Source of the DNA: Haematococcus lacustris
Taxonomy: Eukaryota > Chlorophyta > Chlorophyceae > Chlamydomonadales > Haematococcaceae
Assembly (NCBI GenBank): GCA_030144725.1
Contig: JASKMD010000006.1
Coordinates: 8,250,949 to 8,314,948, forward strand
Length of the DNA stretch: 64,000 nucleotides
Direction of reading: 5' to 3'
In this document: positions 42,291 to 53,400 of the stretch, one piece after another
Position numbering within the stretch: the stretch's first letter is position 1
Layout: every line of letters begins with the position of its first letter
Program-made: the position numbers and the translations under genes
The notes under the pieces: generated by a model
What the model was told of the DNA's origin: nothing
The model's input: the letters and a program-made list of their open reading frames with translations, nothing else
The model's database searches: none

Positions 42291-42984
42291 CATCGCTATA
42301 GAGGATGCAGACCTTAGGCAGATGTATAACCAATTGTTGTTATTGTTGTTACATTGATCACACAGCTGCATTTAGTTAATTGCCCAGCAGGACCACTTAA
42401 TGCCCCGCAGCCAACAAAGCCATGTTTTTCACTTCACTGTACTGTAACCAGGGCCTGGTGCCACCATCACTAGCCCATGCCTTGTATGTGTAGGCGACAT
42501 CGAGGTGGCCTGTGCCATGAATTGATTCAAGAGTGGTGCATGAACTCTGCCCAGAGCGAGTGCATTGTGAGACATGCGTCAAACATCTTCTACACATGCA
42601 GCAACCCAGCGACAAGCTGAAACACACAACACTAAAGACCCTTCACTGCTACACCCTAAGCTAATGGCATGATGTCACAAGGGCTCGGTACCAAGTGCAG
42701 TACTGAAATACCATCTTCCTCTTCGTCCTACAGGTAGTGAGCTGTTGTGGGCAATAGGCTGCTAAAGCTGATTGGTGGGCCAGGCTTCAATGGTGGGCCT
42801 GGCTGGACATGAAAACTAACAGGCCACACAACCCCTGCGACACACTGCTTGTTAGTGTGTAAAAAGCTCCACCTCAGATGAATTGCATAGATGCCAAGCA
42901 CTTCATGATCGCTAGCACATCATGATCTAACCCCAGGCCTGCCACCCACCACCCCATGGCGGCGATGCCATGTGTGTTGTGCGC

Positions 42985-43275
42985 CGCCCCTGGTGTGACG
43001 CACCTGATGTGACACTCCAAATGTGACACCCCTGGTGTGACAACCTTGGTGTGATGCCCCTGGTGTGACGACCCTTGTGTGACACCCCTAGTGTGACGCC
43101 CCTTGTGTGACACCCCTGGTGTGCCGCCCCTGATGTGACGCCCCTGATGTGATATCCCTGGTGTGACACCCCTGGTGTGACGCCCCTAGTGTGACACCCC
43201 TGGTGTGACGCCCCTAGTGTGACACCCCTGGTGTGACGCCCCTAGTGTGACGCCCCCTGGTGTGACGCCCCTGAG
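42985..43275. repeat. 14-bp minisatellite
   Basis: About 20 copies of a GACRCCCCTRGTGT unit, alternating between two variants towards the right end. It lies between a transposon relic and a Fanzor-like copy. The 14-residue periodic frames on the minus strand are artefacts of the repeat. Confidence 0.93.
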
Positions 43276-43959
43276 ACACACTTGGTCAGATGCACAATGC
43301 GCAGCTCCAGTGACCATGCTGCTGGCACCCACATGACCAGCTAGCAGGGCGCCGCCCACATTGGCCTGTTGGTGTTTCGACTGCCCAATTGGCATCAGCT
43401 GCAGCCAGCCCTTGCCCATCATCTGCACAGGGCTTGCCTGTCGCAGCACCTAATCACAAGATGTGGAGCAAGAAGTCCCCATCGCACTTGCCTGTTTGGG
43501 CAACCTGTGGAGCCCCTCTGGGGCGCACAGAGCTGCCTTGATCCCACCCCTCCCACCAGCTGGCTGGCCCCACCACCTGGTCTAAGGTGATCCCCGGGAG
43601 ACCCACCAGGCTGCCATCCGGCATTGGCGGCTGCATGGAGCTCTTTGTGGGTTGGTTGGGGTCCCAGGGTGCAGCACCTGCCTCAAGGCGTGTATGCCCA
43701 TGCTGTTCCCACTGCCTTGCTGCCACCTCCTGCTTGTCCTGATGGTGACTGCCGACCTGCACACAGCAGCACCAGCACACTCAGGAAGGCACAGTTGGCT
43801 GGGTGTCTGCGCAGATATTGAGATGCGCGTGGCTGAGGTGCGCATAGGATGAAGCCATGAGGTGGAGTGTTTGGGTGTTTTGAGCTCCCCACCCAGCGAC
43901 ACAATGCCCCTCGGAAAGCACTGCCGAGCGAAAGCAGCGGCAACTGGAGGCTGGCTCCC

Positions 43960-44417
43960 GCTGAACACCCGCACCACCTCAGGGACAGGGACTGCAATGC
44001 AGCGCTGAACATGCAGCGCATTGGGGAGAGCAAGTGGCGCCCACTGGAGCTGTGCTACTGGCCAGAGCAAGGGAAGCTGCCAGCCAAGGGCAAAGAGTAC
44101 CCAGGATTGGGGTACAAGCGGGTGCGAGACAAGCCACCCAAGACCCAGCCTGTTGCGGCACAGTAGTGTGTACCCCCCTCTTGAGCGTTCATTAGCTTAC
44201 AATAAATGCATGTTTGTCATGCCAACTCTACATCACAGCCCTCCGGAGTCAGGCAGTAGTGTAGGTGGTAGGCGACCATGACCATGTGTATGCCATGTAT
44301 AAGCCCATGTGTATGCCATGTGCATGGGAAGTCCACACAGTCAAAACACCGTTTTGTAGTGGTCCACACTTAGTGTTTCACTGCAATGAAGGCTCTAGGT
44401 TGAGAGCTAAGGTGCTG
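43960..44417 (+). mobile_element. Fanzor-like element copy c
   Basis: Coding remnant (43978-44166) followed by the conserved 3' tail, which ends at about 44417 with TTGAGAGCTAAGGTGCTG. The end lies six bases from the splice donor of the last recognised exon of the protein kinase gene. Confidence 0.75.
43978..44166 (+). pseudogene. Fanzor/TnpB-like protein, C-terminal fragment (copy c)
   Basis: Intact last ~60 residues: RDRDCNAALNMQRIGESKW, then PLELCYWPEQGKLPAKGK, EYPGLGYKRVRDKPPK and a stop at 44164-44166. The fragment is joined upstream to unrelated sequence, so only the RuvC-III motif and the basic tail remain. Confidence 0.65.
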
Positions 44418-44423
44418 CATCAC

Positions 44424-47400
44424 CTGTGCGCTGGACGGCCTGTAGCGCAGGTCCTGCTCCTCCACGTCCTTGAAGGTCACCTCCCTCCCCCGCCGTGCCT
44501 GCCCCGCCCACAGCCCGCCGTGTTGCCTGGCCTGTGCCTCCCTGCCCTGAGCTGGCAGCTCTGTGCTCTGCTGCGCAGCCATGCCAGGACCCTTAGGGAG
44601 GGCTGCGGGCTGTGGGGCTGCAGCGCGGCAGGCTTGCAGCAGCTGCGTCGTGGGGCTGGTCACGGGTGAGGGACAGCCGGGGGACGTGGGCTGCACCTCC
44701 CTCCCCGCAGGGGGTCCGGTGCCAGTGGCACAGGGCGGGCTTGGGATATGCAGGCGGGAGGGGAGGGAGGACGGGCGGCGACCGCCCCGAAGGCTGCTCA
44801 GGGCAGCACTTAGGGACTGCACCAGCTCCTCAGCGGTGGGCCGTGCGCCCGGGTTGCTGTCCCAGCACCTGGGGAAACAGGGCGGCGCACACGATGCTTG
44901 GGGCGCAGCCAGCCTCAACCTCTGCCTCCGCCACCATTGAGTTGACAGCGAGGTGAGCAGCAGGCTGCTGCAGGCTGCTACCACCTAGCCTCAGGGGAGC
45001 TTGATGCAACTCAGCAGCTGTGCAGTTACTGCCGCCCATCCACATTGCCGTTCCCTTACCACTTGCACCACCCCACCACATCTCATCCACCAGCATCAGC
45101 GTCAGCATGGCGCAAGTTGCTGTGTCACTGCTGTGGGTGAGCTCATTGGCCACAGAACAGCAGAGGAGGGCAGGCAGGATAAAAGTGGAGTTAGGCAGCA
45201 GGCTACAGGAGCAGCAGGGATAATGCCATGGACCCAGCACCAGGGGTCAAGCTGCAGCTGCCAAATTTCATCTGCCGCTGCTCCCAGCGTTAAAGCCCTC
45301 ATACCTGGTGGCCAGCTGCCGGTACTCCTGAGGCGTGCTGTTGTCAAACATTGGGCGCATGCCGTGGTCTGTGACTTGGCGGATGATGGCATCGCTCATC
45401 AGGGCGCCGTACACGGCACGCCCTGTGGCCAGCTCCCTGTCCATCAGAGGGCAGGCAGACAGGGGTTGTGGACAGCTAGAAGGATGGTTGGAAGGGATGG
45501 GAAGAGGTTATGTGGGAAGAGGTTAGTGTGGGATATCAGGGTAGGAAGGCGAGGAAGTGGAGAGAGGGGTGGGGTGGGTAGGGTTCAGGTCACAGAGGGT
45601 TGAAGACGACAAGGAGATTGTGTGTCACCTGCAGTGCACCCAGTGTGTCCCTGTGTGTTTGATGAGGACCATGAGCATGTACTGACATTAGACAGGATAA
45701 GCTCAGAGCTGGCAGCCCAGATGAGCCCTTCAGTAGGTCAGCGAGGCTGTGCTGCAGTGCTGCTGCTCCCTGTAGGATGCCTCACAGTGTACAGGGCCTG
45801 AAGAGTGGTGGCTGATGCTGGTGTGCTGGTGTGGACTCTATGCATAGCCCTGTCACAGGGGTCAGGCAATGCTGTAGGTGGTAGGCGACCGTGACCATGT
45901 GTATGCCATGTATAGGCCATGAGCATGCCATGTGATGGGAACACCACACAGACAAAACACCGTTTTGTAGTGGTCCACAATTAGTGTGTTCAACTGCAAT
46001 GAAGGCTCAAGGGTGAGAGCCAAGGTGCTGGTGTGATGAATAGGATGGACAGTGGTTGTTTGTTTGACAAGCTATGTGGGCAAGGTAGCTAGGCCATACC
46101 AGCACCTCCCTCATCAACCCAGCAGGTGATAAGTACCAATGCAAAGGCACAATCCGCCTCTCTCACTATGGCTGGCGTTTTGTCTACCGCCGTTTGTTTA
46201 ACCCCAACCGCCTACTGCCGTGTGGTGCAGTGCAAATGGGCAAATACTAGCAAACAATGAATCCTGGTGTATTGATGATTAGGAAACCAATGATGTATGT
46301 GTAGCTTTCCAAAGTAAGGAACAAACCGGAAGCGTGCAGCACCCATTGGAACAGTGTTGAAGCAGCACCTTGACCCTCGCTAGGGCTTAAGGGTTGTGTT
46401 CTGTCTGTGTGGAGTTATGTTCCCATGCACATGGCATGGGTGCCTTCCACCTACACTATTTCCTGACTACTGTGACAGGGCTATAGCCTAGAGTTGGCAT
46501 GACAAACATGCATTGATGTAGGCTAATGACAGCAGAAAAGGAGCACGCACTGCTGTGCCCTAGCAGGCTGCTGCTGGGCCTTGGGTGGCTGGTCTCACAG
46601 CCGCTCATACCCCAGGCCTGGGTCCTCCTTGCCCTTGGCTGGCAGCTCGGCCGTCCTTGAGCACACCTCCAGCATGCTACAGCCCTTCTCTAGGTCAGTG
46701 CCGCTGTGCTGGAGTGGTGCTGCTCCCTGAAGAACACTGATGCCAGCTACAAGACCAGCCTACCTGTCGCCTCTTGCTCTCCCTATTGCGCTGCATGTTT
46801 AGCGCTGCATTGCAGTCACTGTGTATCCACCTGCCTGGCTGTGGTGCTGGTTTGGCTTGGATCATTTAGCAGAGCCTGTCATATTGCTCACATCACATCA
46901 CTCACCACATGCACACCCCAAAGGCCCAAATGTCCATGCTGGAATCCACGCCAGCAGCACCTGCAGCGCACAGCCGCAGCAGCCGTTGGAGGTGCCCTTT
47001 GGAGGTGCCCTTTGGAGGTGCCCTTTGGAGGTGCCCTTTGGAGGTGCCCTTTGGAGGTGCCTTTTGGAGGTGCGAGAGTGAGTGACACACGGGTATGAGC
47101 AGGTATGAGCTGGGCCATACAGCAGGGCACACAGCAGGGCACACACCCAGCACCAGCAGGGCGCGTTGGCTGCACACTGCCTGCCGGGGCCCACACTGCT
47201 GCCATCTCATCTACTGGTGGTGCTGGTGGTGTTCTTTAGAGCAGCTAGCATTGGCACCAGGGGAGGCTGGGGTGCTGATGCGGTGTTGCGGGCCTGCTGC
47301 AAGGGGGTGTGCAGGCCCAGGGGCACAGACCAGCGGAGGGGCAGGGTGGTGCTTGTGGATGAGCACCGCACCACCCGGGTCAGCTCAGCAGTAAATGGCC

Positions 47401-50400
47401 AGCAGCCCTGTGAGGGGCAGCTGGACAAGCGCAAGCACACCAGGCCTGCAGGCTGGAAGCCCCCAGAAGGGGCAGGTGGAAGCCCGCTTGGTGCGCACAG
47501 CCTGGAGCCAGCAGCGTGATCAGCCAGTGCGGGGCGTGATGTGGTGCCCAGTAGTGGCCCCCTGCATCCGGCCACAGGCCCCCCGCAACAGCCAGGCAGC
47601 CACACAGCCAGCAGCCACAGAGGCTGGCCCCAACACTCCCCTGCCAGCCAAGCGCAGTAAGCTGACCAAGGCTGAGCAGGCAGCTGAGCCCACCAAGGGC
47701 AAAGGCAAGGCCCAGGGCAAGGCCGTCAAGGCCAAGCCAGCCCCACAGCCAGGCAGGTGGCTGGACAGGGACTGCAATGCAGCTCTGAACATGCAGCATT
47801 GGGGAGAGCAAGTGGCGCCCACTGGAGCTGTGCTACTGGCCAGAGCAAGGAGCTCTACCAGCCAAGGGCAAGGAGTACCCTGGCCTGGGGTACAAGCGGC
47901 CGCAAGACAGCCCACCCAAGGCCCAGCAGCAGTAGCAGCCTGCTACGGCACAGTAGTGTGCCCCTCCCTCTTGAGCTGTCACCAGCTTACAATTAGTGCA
48001 TGTTTGTCATGCCAACTCTACATCACAGCCCTCCGGGGTCAGGCAATGCTGTAGGTGGTAGGCGACCATGACCATGTGTATGCCATGTACAGGCCATGAG
48101 CATGCCATGTGATGGGAACACCACACAGACAAAACACCGTTTTGTAGTGGTCCACAATTGGTGTGTTCGACTGCAATGAAGGCTCAAGGGTGAGAGCCAA
48201 GGTGCTGAGGAGCCATCTGGGGGTTTGAAAGGCAGCAAACAAGGTAAGTAAGCAATGTGTACAGAGGGCGGACCCTGGCCCCCTCCACACAGTGCATGAC
48301 TGAGCCTCTGCGAGTGCATGTCAAGTCAATGAGAAGCACCAGCACCCGTAGGGGGGCCACAGGGGGGCCTGCAGTAAGTGTCACCATGGTCCTGCTCATG
48401 AGACCAGGGCCATGTGGCTGCAGCGAGTCCGCCTCACCAGATGCGAAAGCCTCAGGCGGCAGGTGGGTGACGGTACCGCTGTACCGTCGTCTGGGTCTGG
48501 GCGAGGCAAAGTGAAAGCTGGCCGGCACAGGGGCTGGGGCAGCCCCTTGGGGCGACGCCTGTGGGGGCTTTTTGTTTTGCTGCGTGCCCTCAGGGCCAGG
48601 GTTCGCGAAAACCTCACTCCAGGGTTTGAAAGTGATGGCGGGCAGGAGTCCATGAGAGCCGTGGCCGTCGGGCTGTATGTTGCTGAGCTGGCTGACAGAG
48701 GAGGAGGACGACACGCAGCTGTGCTGCTGATCGGAGTTGAGCTTCACAAGGCCAAAGTCTGCAGCCATGTGAAGTCAAATGCACCCATACAGGCGCATGC
48801 ACACACTCACACACCACCCAGCCCAGCAGCACTGGTGACGATGGGCTGGAGCATGTGCCATGCCATTAAGTGGTAGCATGCATAGACTAAGGAGGTATGC
48901 AAAGGTGTGCTTGCTGTGTAATGGTTAGTGCCTATGCGAGCCTGAGCTAGCCAACAGCATGTCCACACGTACATGCATAACTGAGTCAGCTCTGCTCGTT
49001 GTCCCTCTGCCCTGGTAGTTGTTGCCTGCTGGGCTGACGAGGGTTGTGATGATGGTGCAGCCCGGCAGCACCATAGCTGGAGGTTTGGTCGCTGCGATGA
49101 GCGGTGCGGGGCAGGGCCTGGAGACTGAGGCAGGACCAGAGGTGCAGCGCCTCACCTGACAGCTTGCAGGTGAAGCCACGTGGGTCATTGCTGTGGCTCT
49201 TCAGCAACACGTTCTGCACAGGCACGTCCCCAACAAGGCCGAACAAGCACACTGAGACATGGCAGCAGCTTAGCAGCTGCCACACATCTTACTGCCTTAT
49301 GCGCTCACCATGAAGGTGCTGTGCCACGGCTCGGGGTCGTCAACACAGGCCATGGCACAGCGGCAACACGGTGATACGGCGATCAGATAAAGAGTAATAA
49401 TACCAGGTACGCACTTTTGCACTGAGCCACGCTGCACTGGCCAGTGCTACACGCCTGCATGTGCCATGGCTAGCCTGACTGGCATGTGGACAGCAGGGCC
49501 TACCTGCAGCTTGACGTCCCGGTGCACCAGGGACAGGGAGTGCAGGTAGCGCAGTGCCAGGGCCAGCTCTAGCAGCGTCTGGTAAATGGCGGGCCACCTG
49601 GGCGCAGCCTCAGGCGTGGCTGCAGGGCAGGCAGTACGCAGGATGGGTGCAGCCAACGCTTCCCTTGCTCACCACATCCCTCCCTGACCTACATGCCCTG
49701 AGCCACCTACACCCACCCAGCCACACCTGCCTCTCATGCCACCTACACTCCAATCTGCCCTCCACCACCTTGCCTTAGCCTACTCCTTGTCACTCTCTCC
49801 CTACCTGGCTTGTACCTCTTCTGCATATGCCCTGCCTCTCCCTACCCTGCCCTGCCTTTCCCTGCCAAACAATACCCTGCCCTGCACCTCTCTGAGCTGA
49901 CCTGCAGTGTGATCATGGAATGCGCCCTGCTGGACTGCATCACATAGCGTGCCCATGTCACAGTACTCCATGCATATCACCAAGGCTCTCTTGATTCGCT
50001 GAGCAGGCGCTAGAGGCGTAGGGGCAGGAGGTGCATGAGGAGACGGGCACTGGCTGCTAAGTCCCAGGTCGCTGGGCATGAGCATGCTAGGGGGAAGCTG
50101 GTACTGAGTTTTTAGCAGCTGCTGTGGCTGCTGCTGTTGCCCCTCAGGGCCTTGCTGCTGCTGCTGCTGCTGCTCCTGCTGCCGTTGTCGCTGCTGCTCC
50201 TCCTGCTGGTGTTCTAAAAATGCCTCGTAGGCAGCTAGCTGCTCAGCAGGGTGCAGGGTGAGGGGCTCGCTGGCCCCACTCATCAGATCATCAGCACTGG
50301 GGTAGCTGACACCCACATCTGTGAAGTAGGTGAGCACCTGCATTCAGGTGGACACCAGGGGTTGGACGCCCATGGCGCACGGCAAGGGGTCAAGGTTATG

Positions 50401-53400
50401 GCATAGGACCAGGAGCATCACACTGCTGTGGATGATGTCTATGTTGATCCCGTATCCATGAACTGAGCACCCTATTGACCATATGATCCGTGAAGACCGT
50501 GAGTTGATTTCTAGTGGTGGATCTTCCATCAAATAAGGACCACAAAAATGATCTATATGGGCGAAGGGCGATGTCACAAATGCCTCATTGCCCGGCACCT
50601 AGCGGCACAAAGACTCGGGAAAGCTCAGCCCCTCTACCTCTTTGGCACAGGGCGCAGGGCATAGACATAGCGTATGGTGAGCCTGATGCGATGCGGTGTG
50701 GAGCTATGCGATGCGGTTCCCAAGATGCTGCTTTTCCTGCTGATAATCTGCTGCTGTGGATGCTGTTGAGGGTCACTGGCACAAGACTGAAGCAGCTGGT
50801 CAAACGAGCAACCATATCTCTGGTGGCAATGACATTGACGATGGCAACGCAAAGTGCTGGGTGAGTCAGGCATAGAGATGATACTGATGAAGTCAGGATG
50901 GTAAGGAGAGTGGCGCCGTCCCACTGAGCTTGAGTGAGCTGGCAGCGCCCCATACCTGCACAATGTTGGGGTGAGACAGGGTGCTCAGCACTGCCAGCTC
51001 CACTGCATTGCGGAACACCTCGGTGGCGCTGCCATGGCGGTCATGCACGACTTTAATGGCGGCCTGCAGGAGCACTGCTGCCGCATGTGAGCTGGCAGGG
51101 AAAGGTGGCAGCCTCATGTGAGACGGCAGGCGAGTGGTAGCGGCCTAATGTCAGGGGGTCAGAGTGTGATGGAGCCTCTTTCGGCAGCTCAGTTGGGCCT
51201 GAGCCTTCTCACTGGGCTGGGGTGGATCACAGAGCCGGTGGTGAGCCAGTGCAAGCAGCTGGCATGGGGTGGATTTGTTTGGGGCGTGAGCTGGCAGGCA
51301 GTGGCAGGCTGAGTGTCGAGGTCAACCCACAGGCAGTGTCTGGCCCCCCATGACATGCAGTGCCCGGCCTCAACATGTGCACATGTCAACAGCTGCACCC
51401 CTCACTCTCACCACCGGCAACACGCTGACCACCAAGGCAACCACCACCCGAGCAAGAGCATGCATGCTGCAGTGCTCAGGAACCTAGGGGTGTCTACCCT
51501 GGCTTTCGGCCTCCAGTGCCACTGCTACTGCTCATGCTGGGCCCAGTTCCACAACTGCTCCTGCTGCAGCTGTGTCTGCTGCAGCTGCGGTTGCACCATG
51601 CTGCGCGCCCTACCTCAGTTCCCTGGTATAGGCCCCGGTAGCAGGCCCCAAAGCCCCCGGCACCAATCTTAGCGCTGATGCTGATGTTGCCCAGTTCGTC
51701 CTGGTGCAGGGTTTCAGCCCTTGCCTGCAGCTGGTGGCGCTGGGCCTCCTGCACCTTGCCCTGCAGGCCGGAGATGAGTGCCCCGATGCGGCGGGCGCTG
51801 CTGCTGGCCATAGGGGAGCGGTTGACACGGAAGGATGGCTGGCGCTGCTTGCCAGGCGTCCTGTTAGACCCCCCCAGGGGCCTAGTGGTCTGTGAGTCAC
51901 CGGGCCACTCCTCTGCAGCGTCTTTGGTGCTGCCTGGCCTCTCTTGGTTGCCTCGGGTAGGCCCAGCCTGGTTCAGCACAGTCGCAAGTGGGCATGGGAT
52001 GACCAGCCTTGGCTTGCTGCTGCTGGCCCCTGGGCTGGGAGAGGAGGGCCAGCTAGGGACTTGCAGGTGGTGGCTACCCGGGCGTGCCAAGGGGAGCAAA
52101 GCTGGCTTGCCATAACGATCAGGGGTGGGTGTGGGCGAGGCCGGGTTAGCCGCACTGACTGAGTTGTAGCGGGGCAGAAACTCGTTCATGTCAGCGCAGC
52201 TGCGCGTCAGGTCGGTGAAGCTGCCCTCCTGGGGGCTGACTGCCCCTGACTGGTGCCCAGGCTTGGGGAGCCACCTGCGGGCCGCCCTCCTGCTGCCTTC
52301 ACCCGCCCCACCTGGCCCCACAGTGCAGGACACCGTCCTGCCCACCAGGGTCCCCTGCTCAGGGCTAGGCGCTGGCCTTGCTCCCAGCAGCGCCCGGCGC
52401 TTGTTGCCGATGTCCCAGTTCAGAAGACCCAGCAGCGCGACCTTGAGCTCCCTGCCCAGCAGCGCCGCACGCAGCGCTGGCCCTCGCCTCTGACCCTCTT
52501 GCCTACCAGCCTCAGCGTCCTGTGTTCCCGCGCCTGAGCCTTGCACTTGGGTGAGGGGGTGGGGTGAGGGGACTGGGAGGGACTGGGTAGGGCTCAGGGT
52601 CGCCTGGCTGCTGCTGGCCAGGAGCTGGGGGCTATGGCGCCTGCTGGCACTCCTGCTGTCAGGGCTGTGGTCACGGAGGCACTCCTGCTGCAGGACTGGC
52701 ACCTTGGGACTGGCACCTGGGGAGGGCAGGGAGCTGGGAGCTCCACTGAGGGCAAGCCCCTTCAGCATGAACTGCCCCAGGCTATGCAGCTGCGGCTGGC
52801 TGGAGCGGGTGGGCTGGCTGCTTGGGGGTGCGCAGCTGCTCAAAGAGGTAGAGAGGTGGGATGTTGCAGCGGGCCCAACTGCACTGGCGCTTTCTGTAGG
52901 CAGGTAGCGGGCGGCACTCAATTAGGGAGAGTGTTGGTAGTGTACAACACGTAGTCGTAAGGTACCATAACCCAAGCAAGCAAGACAGCAAAAGATCTGT
53001 CACCAGGACGAAGGAGGAACACGTCTTATAGGTAACGATTGGGCAACCTGTTGCGGGCATGCTTGGTCAGGTATCCAGGTCCTGACACTGTCATCGAATG
53101 ACATCCAGGCCCATGTATCATATATGCAGGCAAGCACGTTGGCAGCAAGCAGTGGCTGATGAGGGCAGGCCATCATACCTGGTGAGTAAGCCGCGATGAG
53201 TAAAGAATTGGTAATAAGTGCTGACTGAGGCTCCTTCGCTCCTGTTGTTGGTGGGAGGGCCTGCTTAGCTCCTGGGCTGGGCTTGGGCATGGGGCTGGCC
53301 ATGGTGGAAGCCAAAGTGCTGGTGGGCATGGTGGCGAAGGCAAGGTGGCTGCTCCCCACCACATCTGGAACAGCCGGGATAGCATTTGGACTGTTGGGAA

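Noticed and set aside
42927..43449. Minus-strand frames of repeated SHQGCHTRGVT-like residues
   Set aside because: Translation of the 14-bp minisatellite; the 14-residue period follows from the unit length.
44370..44465. Second kinase C-lobe-like string (RYRPSSAQVMQHL) near the end of the kinase gene
   Set aside because: The final VMQHL residues are encoded by the start of the intron and the transposon terminus; the genuine C-lobe motif is CWDSNPGARPTAEEL.
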